A stretch of DNA of 64,000 nucleotides from Sideroxydans sp. (GTDB lineage: Bacteria > Pseudomonadota > Gammaproteobacteria > Burkholderiales > Gallionellaceae): assembly GCA_028707175.1 (NCBI GenBank), contig JAQTUV010000001.1, positions 434,001-498,000 of the forward strand, in the 5' to 3' direction. The translations under genes and the position numbers were made by a program. Shown in pieces: positions 52,967 through 61,850 of this stretch. Within the stretch, counting starts at the first letter, position 1. Each line of letters begins with the position of its first letter. Under the pieces are notes generated by a model. It was given only the letters and a program-made list of their open reading frames with translations, had not been told where the DNA came from and did not search any database.

Positions 52967-53023
52967 GAGCGTGTGTTGTTGGGGCTTTGGCCCCGTACAA
53001 CCACGGCCTACCCCTTGCGGGTG
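52967..53023 (+). repeat. 57-bp nested repeat
   Basis: Starts GAGCGTGTGTTGTTGGGG and ends CCTACCCCTTGCGGGTG, lying between CTACCCCCACCC and TAACCCTCCCCCTGC, i.e. inside a REPIN at the same point as the copy at 62494-62550. Confidence 0.9.
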
Positions 53024-53169
53024 TAACCCTCCCCCTGCATGGGGGAGGGGATATTGGAGGTGCTCGTTCATCAGTCCCGCCACATGAGGGGATGGGGTGT
53101 TGATTGTGTAAACGAGCGCAGACACGCCATGATTAAAATGGCCTGAGCAATGTTCGCTCGGTGTGATGT

Positions 53170-53360
53170 GGTTCAGGTGGTTCCCCTTGTTTGAACAGTT
53201 TTTTACTGGCGATGCATCCCGTCATTGCGGGTTTTATCTTGCGCCAGCCTCACTGTTCTGGGGATTCTGCTGTGTGCCTCGCGCCATTCATGTGGCGTGA
53301 TGTGCGTTGAGTAGATCTGCAAGTGGGCAGACTTTATGCGAGTGGGGCGGGTGGTGTCAA
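53170..53360 (-). ncRNA. putative small RNA or leader, copy A
   Basis: Colinear with 58538-58727 over about 190 bp with no obvious gap. On the minus strand it begins with TTGACA (53360-53355), an 18-bp gap and TAAAGT (53336-53331), then transcribes leftward through hairpins CGCCA/TGGCG, CTGGCG/CGCCAG and GTTCA/TGAAC. No long frame is shared. Called on conservation and promoter spacing only. Confidence 0.45.
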
Positions 53361-53422
53361 TGAAGCTGAGGAATTGGCATCCGAATCTATTAAGGAAGGT
53401 CTGATTAAGTCCGTTCGTGGTG

Positions 53423-53479
53423 TACCCGCAAGGAGTAGGCCGTGGCTGTAAGGGGCTGAAGCCCCAACAGCACACGCTC
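53423..53479 (-). repeat. 57-bp nested repeat inside the MITE
   Basis: Inverse orientation: begins TACCCGCAAGGAGTAGGCCG and ends CAACAGCACACGCTC. The left flank CGTTCGTGGTG is the same repeat edge as at 50420-50430. Confidence 0.88.
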
Positions 53480-53524
53480 AGTATTTTTCGTTCGCCCCCT
53501 CGATACACCGCACAAGTGCGGCAT

Positions 53525-53590
53525 TGATGGAACTACTAGCCAATCCACTAAGCCAGCAAGCTGGCAAGTGGCTGGTTATCGGGACGAACG
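53525..53590. repeat. dispersed 66-bp repeat, copy 2 of 3
   Basis: Nearly identical to 22294-22360, including GCCAGCAAGCTGGC and the final GGGACGAACG. Confidence 0.85.
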
Positions 53591-53674
53591 AAAAATGCCT
53601 CGAAGAGATTCTCGCCCCCTTGGGGGTATCGAACCATGGCTTTCGGACTTAATCAGACCTTCCTTAGTGTTACA

Positions 53675-54874
53675 TCAGGTGTGTTGTCCGACATCTTCGA
53701 TCACGGCATCAAGCCCGCTGTAGAGTACGTTCATCACTTCGTGAGCATGAAAGGTGCGGTGTCGTCTTTGCTGGGTGACGGGGCGCAGTATGCCTAGCGC
53801 AACCAGTTCGGATACGGCGTCGTTGGCTGCGGGGAAGGTGACGCCCAGACGTTGTTTGATCGAGTTTGTTGTCACCACGGGTTGCCCCAGCAGCAATCCA
53901 CAGACTTTCCAGATGGTGGCGTGCCGGCGCTTGCCTTGTTGGGTCAGCAGGTTTTGCCAGCGTTGGTGTATGGCACGCATGTCATCGAACAGTCTGGTGG
54001 TGTGTCGGCATGATGCGATTACGCTTTCCAGAAAGAGTCGTATCCACGGCCCCCAGTTCAGCTTGGTCTGCACTTGCAGTAGCGCGTCGTAATATTCCTG
54101 CTGGCGCAGTTTCAGGAACGAGGCGAGATGGATGGGCGGCTTGCCCTCTGCTTTGAGCATCAGCGGCAACAGCAAGCGACCGGTGCGGCCATTGCCGTCT
54201 AGGAAGGGGTGGATCGCTTCGAATTGCACATGGGCGATGGCGGCGCGCAGCAGTACGGTGACTACCGCCACGCCATCCGGTTCGTATTGCAGCAGTCCCA
54301 GCAGGTCTTCCATCAGTCGTGGTACTTCGCCAGGGGGCGGCGGGATATAGCGTGCCGTTTCCATGCGCAGGCCGATATAGTTTTGCCGGTCGCGCCATTG
54401 TCCGGGCGCATATTGGGTTTGCCCGGCCATCAGTTGTGCATGCAGATTGCGGACGAGGTTCAAGTCCAGCGCTGCTTGGCCATGCAGGTCGATCTCGCGC
54501 GCGCCCGCCATGAAGGCGCGTACATAGTTCATGGTTGCGCTGGCATCGCTATCGGTGATCTCGTCTTCTGTTCCTGCTTCGATCTCGTGTATCAGCAGGC
54601 CATCGAAGCTGGTGTGTGTGCCTTCGATCTGACTGCTATCGACAGCTTCGCGCCGATTTAGCATGTACATCAGCAACTCGGCATCGCGCGGGTTCCGGTT
54701 GATCGCATCGGTCAGCAGTTCCAGTTCCCTTTGGGCGAGTACCAGCAGCCCGTGGCAAGTCGGCACATTGACGCTGACAGGTACTGCGGGCGGGATGACG
54801 GCAAAGCATCCCGAGTGTTCCGGTATCGGCACGCAGGTTCTTTTTAGGTCGGGATGAAGATCGTTTTTGCGCAT
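53675..54874 (-). CDS. Fic family AMP-transferase-like protein
   Basis: 399 residues. Class II Fic layout: inhibitory helix SSQIEGT (80-86) before the Fic core, active-site loop HPFLDGNGRTGR with His222, and a C-terminal winged helix (VTTNSIKQRLGVTFPAANDA). Fic enzymes transfer AMP (or other groups) from nucleotides to target proteins; the intact inhibitory motif implies autoinhibition. The winged helix may bind DNA for autoregulation. Monocistronic. A MITE lies right after its stop codon. Confidence 0.92.
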   Translation of the reverse strand: MRKNDLHPDLKRTCVPIPEHSGCFAVIPPAVPVSVNVPTCHGLLVLAQRELELLTDAINRNPRDAELLMYMLNRREAVDSSQIEGTHTSFDGLLIHEIEAGTEDEITDSDASATMNYVRAFMAGAREIDLHGQAALDLNLVRNLHAQLMAGQTQYAPGQWRDRQNYIGLRMETARYIPPPPGEVPRLMEDLLGLLQYEPDGVAVVTVLLRAAIAHVQFEAIHPFLDGNGRTGRLLLPLMLKAEGKPPIHLASFLKLRQQEYYDALLQVQTKLNWGPWIRLFLESVIASCRHTTRLFDDMRAIHQRWQNLLTQQGKRRHATIWKVCGLLLGQPVVTTNSIKQRLGVTFPAANDAVSELVALGILRPVTQQRRHRTFHAHEVMNVLYSGLDAVIEDVGQHT

Positions 54875-55139
54875 TGGAAAGTTTTAATGACTTAATTCTT
54901 ATTAAGAGTTTCCATGCTATACGCTTAATAAAGTGCTCGCAATTAAATCTTTATTGATCCGGCGAGATGTTGTTTGAACTCGGAAACGCATACACACCAA
55001 CCTCTTCCAGCCTCCGCTCTCCCCCCCGGCAAGAAGTATGCACGCTGAGGATCGCGCTGCGCTCGCAATGGCAAGCAACTCCACTGGAATATCGTATTTC
55101 GCGCAATTTTTCGTCGGGTTGATTTGATGTTTTGGTTTG
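54875..55139. other. intergenic, no gene seen
   Basis: About 265 bp between fic and the diguanylate cyclase gene. AT-rich near fic (TTAATAAAGTGCTCGC). No hairpin with T-run and no frame worth calling. Confidence 0.4.
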
Positions 55140-58100
55140 TTAGTGGCCGCCATCATAGAAACATACCCGATCACGCCCTGTTTCTTTGGCTTGATACATG
55201 GCTTGGTCTGCCCGCTTGAGTAGGTCTTCTGCGGATACTTCATGGTTCACAGCCACCACTGTGCCGATGCTGGATGTGCAGTGGTATTCGACTGTGATCG
55301 AGGGTTTACCTTCTTGTTGGATTTCTAGGCGGTAGGGGCGGGCGAGCGAGGCGCGAATCTTTTCCGCAACGATTCTGGCTTGTGCAATCGCGTTTGCACT
55401 TTCGGTATCCAAGTCGCTAAGGAGCACGACGAATTCATCGCCCCCAAATCGGGAAACGGTATCGGCATCGCGCACGCAGTTGGCAATGCGGTGTGCCACT
55501 TCGATCAGCAGCAGGTCTCCGACATCGTGCCCGTATTTGTCATTGAGTGGTTTGAAGTTGTCTAGGTCAACGAACATCAGGGCGACATATCGACGGCTGC
55601 GTTTGCTGGCAGACATGGTGTGATTCAGTCGGTCGAGCAGTAGGCGGCGATTGGGTAGGTCGGTGAGGGTGTCGTGGTAGGCGAGTTGTAGAACTTCTTC
55701 TTCTTTTTTTAGCTGGGTGATGTCGCGTCCGATAGCGATGGCGCCGATGATTTCTCCGCTTTCATTGCGTTCGGGAATGACGCGGATGAGATGAACTGAG
55801 GTTTCACCGTCAGGCGTTAAAGCCACTTTTTCAATTTCTCCACTTTGGCCTCTGGCAAGTACGGTATCTAGTAGATTTGCATAGTCTTCGTATTCTCCAT
55901 TTGGGTGGAGTTCACGAATGGTCGTGCCGATCATCTTGGCGGCGACATATCCCAGCGTGCGTTCAAGTTTTGGGTTGACGTAGATCGTTCTAGCTTGTCT
56001 GTCATATCGGACGACATTGTCCGGCATGTTTTCGGCCAAAGAGCGAAACTTTTCTTCGCTCGCACTCATGTCTTGATACATCAGCAAGTTGGTCAGTCCG
56101 TCTTGCAGGCGCAGGCCGATCTCATGAAGCAGGCGTACTTCGGCGGGTGTCCAAACTCGGGCGTGGGAGCATTGATGGATGCCGAATAGCCATGCTGTAC
56201 CAAGCTTGGGATGCAAGGCCATGTTCATTTTTGATTGGATGCTGAATTGTTTCGCCGCACTGGCGGGGAGTGGATATTCAGCGGCTGGCCCAAATTTCAC
56301 TGGGGAATCGCTACTTAGGGTGATACGCATCACCTCGGCTACATCCTGCATCATTGGCACGGTTAATCCCAAAGTCAGTGCGCCAGGATATTCGGGTTTG
56401 GTGCGCTCCATTGGCACGCTCCACTCGGTGGCATTCGGATCGCACGGGGTAATGAGGTACACGCGGTCACAGTTAAAAATCGACAGTACGACATCGAGCA
56501 CGTTGCGCATCATTTCATTGAGATTGTTCGTACCCTGCATGGCGCGATTGATTCGGTCCATGTTTTCTAGATGGGTGAGATGAGTTTTAAGCTCCGTCTC
56601 CATCTGTTTGCGTTCGGTGATGTCGCGACCAATAGCGAGTGCGCCGATGATTTCGCCGCGCTCATCATGTTCGGGCACCATGCGTACGAGTGCAGTCCAA
56701 TGTTGACCGTTTGGGAAGACCGAGGTTTTTTCTATTTCTCCCGCTTTGCCGTGGGTAAGCACGTTATCCAATACCTTGGCGTAATCTTCAAACGATCCAT
56801 CAGCGTGATGTTCACGTGGGGTTGTGCCGCCGGCTACCTCTGCCACTTCTCCTACATAGCGTTTGAGTGCATGGTTAGCGAAAAGCACTTCGGCTTTGCG
56901 GTTGTAGCGGACAACCACGTCGGGCAAATTTTCGGCCAGTGAGCGGAATTGTTGTTCGCTGGCAATGAGATTTCGATTGATCAGCAGACTGGTGAGGCCG
57001 TCTTGTAGGTGTTCGCCGATTTTCTGGAATAGTCGTTCATCGGCGGCAGTCCACGCACGAGTGTAAGCGCAACGGTGCAGCCCGAATCGCCAAGGTTTAC
57101 CTAGCTTGGAATGTAGCAGCATGATCATCAGAGACTTGACTGCGTATTGTTCTGATAAGCAGTGTGGCAAGTGATGCTCAGCCCCTAAACCAAATTGCAC
57201 AGGCCCCGTTGAATCTCGTGTGATACGCAACAGTGCTGCCATTTCTTCATCTAACGGTATCGCCAAACCCAGCGTGCTTGCACCGGGATACTCCGGTCTT
57301 GTGCGCTCTATCGGGGCGATGGATTCTTCATCATCGGGTTCGCGGGGGTGAGCAAGAAAGGCACGATCACAATCGAAGATCGAGAGTACGACATCCAATA
57401 CGTCGTGCATCATCTGTTCAAGATTGTTGGCGCCCTGCATGGCGCGATTCACTCTGTCCATGCTTTGAAAGTGGCGCAGATGTTCTTGCTGATCAGCCTC
57501 TAACTGTTTGCGTACCGTGATGTCGAGCATGATGCCGCGCCAGAGGGTGCCGCCGTCAGTATCACGTTCTGGCATGGAGTGCATTTCGAGCCAGCGGATG
57601 GGAAGCCCCGGCCGGCAAATGCGCGATTCAACATGGAGTGGGGCCAGCGTTCGAGCTGTCTCGGCGATAGCGGCTTCGATGTGGCCGCGATCATCAGGGT
57701 GCGCCAGCAGGTGAATGGGCATCATGTCATGCTGAACATCCGCTGGTTTGAGGCCGTAAAATTCTTCGATGCCCGCACTGATGAAAGGAAAGCTGCCATG
57801 TCCGTCAGGGGATAGCCGAAAGACATAGGCCATGCCGGGTAGGTTGTCGACGAACTGCCGGAGATTGCTTTCAGCTTCGTGCAAAGCGGTGATGCTGCGC
57901 CCATAGGCGATGGTGCCGATGAGTTGTCCTGTCTCATTCCGTTCGGGGACGACGTCGACTTGCTTGAGATATGTCACACCATTGGCATCTGCCGCTGGAA
58001 ATTCCGCATGCGTTTGATCACCTGTCTGCAAGGCTTGGTTGGCGGCCTTTTCAATCGCTGCAAAGCGGCCATCTGGCCACGCTTCGCTGGGCAATTTGCC

Positions 58101-58253
58101 AAGCACCTCGGCTGCATTTATGCCTAAAAATCCAAGTAGCCCCGGGGTCATGTAGCTGATGCGCCCCTTGAGGTCGTAACGAATCACGCAATCGGGCGAG
58201 CTTTCTAGCATGCGGCGGTAGTTGAGTTCTTCAGCGTGTGCTTGCGTAGGCAT
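55140..58253 (-). CDS. multi-PAS/GAF diguanylate cyclase
   Basis: 1037 residues, no membrane segment. In order: PAS (1-125), PAS (about 130-260), GAF-like (275-430), PAS (435-560), GAF-like (575-725), PAS (735-855), GGDEF (865-1037). The active site is RFGGDEF and the inhibitory RxxD site is present as RDAD five residues earlier, so c-di-GMP is made with product feedback. Two PAS-GAF blocks are an internal duplication: MDRVNRAMQGANNLEQMM and MDRINRAMQGTNNLNEMM. No EAL domain. It ends before a 265-bp empty spacer. Confidence 0.92.
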   Translation of the reverse strand: MPTQAHAEELNYRRMLESSPDCVIRYDLKGRISYMTPGLLGFLGINAAEVLGKLPSEAWPDGRFAAIEKAANQALQTGDQTHAEFPAADANGVTYLKQVDVVPERNETGQLIGTIAYGRSITALHEAESNLRQFVDNLPGMAYVFRLSPDGHGSFPFISAGIEEFYGLKPADVQHDMMPIHLLAHPDDRGHIEAAIAETARTLAPLHVESRICRPGLPIRWLEMHSMPERDTDGGTLWRGIMLDITVRKQLEADQQEHLRHFQSMDRVNRAMQGANNLEQMMHDVLDVVLSIFDCDRAFLAHPREPDDEESIAPIERTRPEYPGASTLGLAIPLDEEMAALLRITRDSTGPVQFGLGAEHHLPHCLSEQYAVKSLMIMLLHSKLGKPWRFGLHRCAYTRAWTAADERLFQKIGEHLQDGLTSLLINRNLIASEQQFRSLAENLPDVVVRYNRKAEVLFANHALKRYVGEVAEVAGGTTPREHHADGSFEDYAKVLDNVLTHGKAGEIEKTSVFPNGQHWTALVRMVPEHDERGEIIGALAIGRDITERKQMETELKTHLTHLENMDRINRAMQGTNNLNEMMRNVLDVVLSIFNCDRVYLITPCDPNATEWSVPMERTKPEYPGALTLGLTVPMMQDVAEVMRITLSSDSPVKFGPAAEYPLPASAAKQFSIQSKMNMALHPKLGTAWLFGIHQCSHARVWTPAEVRLLHEIGLRLQDGLTNLLMYQDMSASEEKFRSLAENMPDNVVRYDRQARTIYVNPKLERTLGYVAAKMIGTTIRELHPNGEYEDYANLLDTVLARGQSGEIEKVALTPDGETSVHLIRVIPERNESGEIIGAIAIGRDITQLKKEEEVLQLAYHDTLTDLPNRRLLLDRLNHTMSASKRSRRYVALMFVDLDNFKPLNDKYGHDVGDLLLIEVAHRIANCVRDADTVSRFGGDEFVVLLSDLDTESANAIAQARIVAEKIRASLARPYRLEIQQEGKPSITVEYHCTSSIGTVVAVNHEVSAEDLLKRADQAMYQAKETGRDRVCFYDGGH

Positions 58254-58807
58254 GTTGTTATTCCCCCTTATCGATCCGGCCTGATTTATCCGTGATTGCT
58301 AGCTCGGGCTTTAGCCCGAAATGTCGGGTTGCACCCAAAGGGTACGAGAACCCCTGCGGGAAAATCCGACCTACATTCGCGGGTTCAAATATGCAGTGCA
58401 ACGCCTGACTTGAAGAATACTGAGGTGTGTGGTGAACGTGCGATGCAGGAAGCGTATCCGTTGTGATGTGGATACGCTGGATGGTCGCAAGTGGGCCGAA
58501 ATTTATTGGGCCTAGGGATTGCTCGCGTTGTGACGGGCTGTTCAAGTGCTTTCCTTCAGTTGAACATTTTGTCGGTGCGCCGTGTCCCTTCGACGCAGTA
58601 TGGCCTTGCGATAGCCTCGTTGTTTTGAGGATTCTGCTATGAGCCTCGTGCCGTACGTGCGGTGTGATGTGCGTCTAGCAGATTTGCAAGTGGGTGAACT
58701 TTAGGTGAGGCAGGTGGGTGGTGTCAAAGATTGGGCGAGTATATTAATCGGGTACTTTGCTTGGTTCTGGTGATTCCGGATTTGATCCGGAATCACCGAT
58801 GCCAAAT
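58254..58807. other. intergenic with repeats and a putative RNA
   Basis: 58300-58380 holds REP hairpins (GCTCGGGCTTTAGCCCGA and TGTCGGGTTGCACCC); 58538-58727 is the second conserved RNA-like copy. A 95-codon frame (58258-58545, TTG start) overlaps both and is not called. Confidence 0.7.
58538..58727 (-). ncRNA. putative small RNA or leader, copy B
   Basis: Diverged partner of 53170-53360. Minus strand: TTGACA at 58727-58722, an 18-bp gap, TAAAGT at 58703-58698, then the shared blocks CCCACTTGCA, CGCACATCAC, AGCAGAATCC and a final hairpin TGTTCA/TGAACA. It lies 285 nt upstream of the diguanylate cyclase gene on the same strand, so it could also be part of that leader. Confidence 0.45.
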
Positions 58808-59767
58808 CTAAGGCATGCCTGCCACGCGCTTTGTTTCATTGAGTTTGGCGAGTTTGGCTTTGAGTTCGGGCAAGATCGCGGCAACAGCTTTTTCTCCTTC
58901 GAGCACAGCTTTATTGCGGCCGCTGACATCGGCGGAGGGAAGGCCAGTGGTGATGGGGCGTATGACGATGTCGGCGCTGGCGTGTTCGTGGCGGTTGATG
59001 GTTTGGCCAAAGATGGAGAAGGTTTGCCAGAGGATGTCGGTGAGGCCGTTGGTTGTTCGGTCTTGCGGGCGGTCAGAGATGTCGACGGCGATGACCAAGT
59101 CGGCACCGAGTGAGCGTGCCACGCTGGCGGGCACGGGGGCGACGAGGCCACCATCCACATAGTCTTGCCCACCGATGTTCACGGGCTCAAAAAACACGGG
59201 AACGGAGGATGAGGCGCGCACTGCCATGCCGGTGTTGCCGGAGCGGAAGACGATCATTTCTCCGGTGCTTAGATTTGTGGCGACGGCGGCAAAGGTCTTT
59301 TGGAGTTTTTCCATTGGGCGGCCTCTGACGTTTCGATTGACGAAGTCTTGTAGGGCTTGTCCTTTGATGCAGCCGCGTTTGGTTGAGAGGGTGGCCTCGG
59401 CGATACATTTGTACATGCCCGAGCCGTCGAGCACTTGCTCTACCCCCATGTCCATGGAGAGTTCTTGTATTTGAAAGCCGTTGAGTCCGCCCGCGTAAAG
59501 CGCGCCGACCACGGAGCCCGCGCTGGTGCCAACGATGATGTCAGCCGAGATGCCTTGTGCTTCCAGTGCTTTGATGACACCTACATGCGCAAAGCCGCGC
59601 GCTGCACCGCCGCCTAGGGCAAGTGCGATTTTGGCGGGCGGACGTATCACGACTGGCGGAGTTACGGCTTGTTCGACGGGCGGTGTGACTGGGGGCGGGG
59701 CAACGGGTGCGGTGGTGCAGGCGGCGAGGCTAAGGAGCAGGAGTAAGGTGAGGATGATGTTTTTCAT
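58808..59767 (-). CDS. patatin-like phospholipase lipoprotein
   Basis: 319 residues. Lipoprotein signal with LSLAAC, Pro-rich linker (APPPVTPPVEQAVTPPVV), then a patatin domain: oxyanion loop LALGGGAARGFAHVG, nucleophile Ser in VGTSAGSVVGAL, and catalytic Asp in YVDGGLVAP. It would hydrolyse acyl esters of phospholipids at the envelope, RssA-like. Close in length to the bacterial family. Monocistronic and divergent from the next gene. Confidence 0.92.
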   Translation of the reverse strand: MKNIILTLLLLLSLAACTTAPVAPPPVTPPVEQAVTPPVVIRPPAKIALALGGGAARGFAHVGVIKALEAQGISADIIVGTSAGSVVGALYAGGLNGFQIQELSMDMGVEQVLDGSGMYKCIAEATLSTKRGCIKGQALQDFVNRNVRGRPMEKLQKTFAAVATNLSTGEMIVFRSGNTGMAVRASSSVPVFFEPVNIGGQDYVDGGLVAPVPASVARSLGADLVIAVDISDRPQDRTTNGLTDILWQTFSIFGQTINRHEHASADIVIRPITTGLPSADVSGRNKAVLEGEKAVAAILPELKAKLAKLNETKRVAGMP

Positions 59768-59911
59768 GGCTATGTTCGGCAGGTGAGGGCGGTATGCGGA
59801 TTATTTTAGAGGAAGTGGTAGGGAGTTCGATGGTGATTTTTATCAACGGATTGATTTTGCGGACTTCGAGGTATGATAAAGGCGATCTCTAACCTTATGG
59901 ATGAATGAACG

Positions 59912-61669
59912 TTGCAAGCAAGCCCCAACAATACACAGTACAAACTCACGCTCTTGCTTTTGCTGAGCGTGTTTTTATGTATGGGGGTGGTGGCGTATTT
60001 CGTTATTAAGAATACGGTCAATGAGACGATTGAACATCAGGCGGTTGCCTTTGCCGAGATCGCTGCGGTGCAGGCCACAACGGCGCGTTCGGTGTATGCG
60101 AAAGAGGTGGTAGAGAAGCTGAAGCGCGATGGTTCCGGTTCGCATGAAGATTTTGTGCATAAGCCGGGCTATGTGCCGCTGCCTGCGCAATTTCTAAAAT
60201 TCCTCGGTCATGCGTCGACTGAAAATACGTCGAATTTATTTCAGTACCGTTTGGTGAGTAAGTGGAATTTGCAAGAGTCGCAGGGCATCAACGACGATTT
60301 TTTGCGTTGGGCCTGGCCGCAGGTCGAGCAGCAGGATGAGGTGAATCCGACGCAGCCTATCGCGTGGGAACCCGTGTGGCGTTTTGAGCAGCAAAACGGT
60401 GTGCGGGTGTTGCGTTATCTTAGCCCAGATGCGGCTTCGCAAGCATCGTGCGTAGGCTGCCACAACAGTTACGAAAATCGACCTGAGATCATGGCGCGCC
60501 GCGCGGCCGATGGTGTGCAGGTCGGTAAGCAGTGGCGTCAGTATCAGTTGTTGGGCGCGTTATCCATCACGATTCCGCTGGATAAGGTGGAGGCAGTGGC
60601 CGCAGTTAAAGTGCGTAAAACGGCCATTTTGATTTTCGGAATTCTGTTTACCAGTTTGAGCTTGGCGATCTTGTTCGTGCGCAGGCTGTCGAAGCAAGAG
60701 ATGATTTTGCGCGTGTCGGAAAAAGAAGCGAAAGATGCGAAAGAATTGCTGTTGGCCAAGCATGATGTAGAGCGCGCATTCGCTGAGCTTTCTGCGTACA
60801 TCAGCGCGGTTGATCAGCACGCTATCGTGTCGGTGGCCGACACGCAGGGACGTATCACTCAGGTCAATCAAAAGTTCTGTGAGATAAGTGGTTATAGCGA
60901 GGCTGAGTTGATCGGTAAGAACCACAACATCGTGAATTCTGGTCATCACTCCAAGAGTTTCTTTGCGGATATGTGGCACACGATCGCGCGGGGAGAGATC
61001 TGGCGCGGGGAATGTTGTAACCGTTCCAAAATGGGCAAGTTGTACTGGGTGGATTCAAGCATCGTGCCGGTGAAAAATAGTGCGGGTGAGATTGAGCACT
61101 ATATTTCGATTCGCATCGACATTACCGAGCGCAAGCTGGCCGAGCAGCGCATCACGCATCTGGCTAACCATGATGCGTTGACGGGGTTGCCTAATCGTTA
61201 TCTGCTGGAAGACCGTTTCCAAACGGTGCTCGCAGCCTGCCGGCGTGGCGAGATGATGACGGCGATCATGTTCATCGATCTGGATAAATTTAAACCCATC
61301 AACGATACCTTGGGGCATAAGGTCGGCGATATGCTGCTGATCGAAGTGACGCAACGTTTGCGCAATAGCATCCGCGAAGTGGATACGGTGTCGCGCCATG
61401 GCGGGGATGAGTTCATCGTGTTGCTGGCAAATATCGCGAGTGTCGCTGATGCCGAGGTGTTGGTGAAGAAGCTGCTGGAATCGGTGATTCGGCCTTATGA
61501 GATATTAGGTAACACCCTGACGATCAGTGCCAGCATAGGCATTGCCGTGTACCCCAACGATGGCGATGACATGGATGTGTTGTTGAAGCACAGCGATATC
61601 GCGATGTATGTCGCAAAACAAAAAGGCGGCAACAACTACCAACTCTACTCGCCGGATATGCACAAGTAA
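59912..61669 (+). CDS. diguanylate cyclase with periplasmic haem-type sensor
   Basis: 585 residues. TM1 (11-32), periplasmic Tll0287-like/DUF3365 domain (33-236) with a c-type haem motif CVGCH at 180-184, TM2 (237-256), PAS (about 290-410, IVSVADTQGRITQVNQKFCE), GGDEF (about 415-585, SRHGGDEFIVLL, inhibitory site REVD). It makes c-di-GMP in response to a probable redox or gas signal. Upstream TGA at 59906 rules out earlier starts; TTG 59912 is the only start that keeps TM1 whole. Confidence 0.88.
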   Translation: MQASPNNTQYKLTLLLLLSVFLCMGVVAYFVIKNTVNETIEHQAVAFAEIAAVQATTARSVYAKEVVEKLKRDGSGSHEDFVHKPGYVPLPAQFLKFLGHASTENTSNLFQYRLVSKWNLQESQGINDDFLRWAWPQVEQQDEVNPTQPIAWEPVWRFEQQNGVRVLRYLSPDAASQASCVGCHNSYENRPEIMARRAADGVQVGKQWRQYQLLGALSITIPLDKVEAVAAVKVRKTAILIFGILFTSLSLAILFVRRLSKQEMILRVSEKEAKDAKELLLAKHDVERAFAELSAYISAVDQHAIVSVADTQGRITQVNQKFCEISGYSEAELIGKNHNIVNSGHHSKSFFADMWHTIARGEIWRGECCNRSKMGKLYWVDSSIVPVKNSAGEIEHYISIRIDITERKLAEQRITHLANHDALTGLPNRYLLEDRFQTVLAACRRGEMMTAIMFIDLDKFKPINDTLGHKVGDMLLIEVTQRLRNSIREVDTVSRHGGDEFIVLLANIASVADAEVLVKKLLESVIRPYEILGNTLTISASIGIAVYPNDGDDMDVLLKHSDIAMYVAKQKGGNNYQLYSPDMHK

Positions 61670-61850
61670 GAGCGGTGCGATTTCTCATCTTCGTGATTTC
61701 CCCGTGCGCTGTTATTAGGCCAAACGGAACCTGCAAACAAGCTCTGCTTCACAAAACTTTACCTTGCGTACAAACCGCCGCAATGGCGCGCTCATAAAGT
61801 GTCACTCAGCCGCTACACACGGTGCGGCATTAACCGATCAGGAGAATGAC

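Larger units (their letters stand above)
53391..53666. mobile_element. MITE-like element with 23-bp terminal inverted repeats
   Basis: TAAGGAAGGTCTGATTAAGT.. (53391-53413) is exactly complementary to 53644-53666. The 276-bp body has no transposase and carries a 57-bp unit (53423-53479) and a 66-bp repeat (53525-53590). The GGAAGGTCTGA end resembles IS5-family termini. The right end stops 8 bp before the fic stop codon. Confidence 0.75.
52950..53674. other. repeat-rich intergenic region
   Basis: Contains a 57-bp unit (52967-53023), a REPIN half (53024-53050), a conserved putative RNA region (53170-53360), and a 276-bp element with terminal inverted repeats (53391-53666). No protein gene is supported; an open frame at 53203-53508 is made of these parts. 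Confidence 0.8.

Noticed and set aside
53161-53360. c-di-GMP riboswitch for the duplicated intergenic sequence
   Set aside because: It has CGCACATCAC but lacks the GEMM core GCAAACC and GGGACGCAAAG, unlike the true aptamer at 36.9 kb.
53203-53508. 101-codon frame on the minus strand
   Set aside because: Composed of a 57-bp unit, the MITE end and the putative RNA.
58258-58545. 95-codon frame with TTG start upstream of the diguanylate cyclase
   Set aside because: Made of REP hairpins and the putative RNA region. An AAGGAAAG sits before the TTG, but the frame is not shared with copy A at 53 kb.
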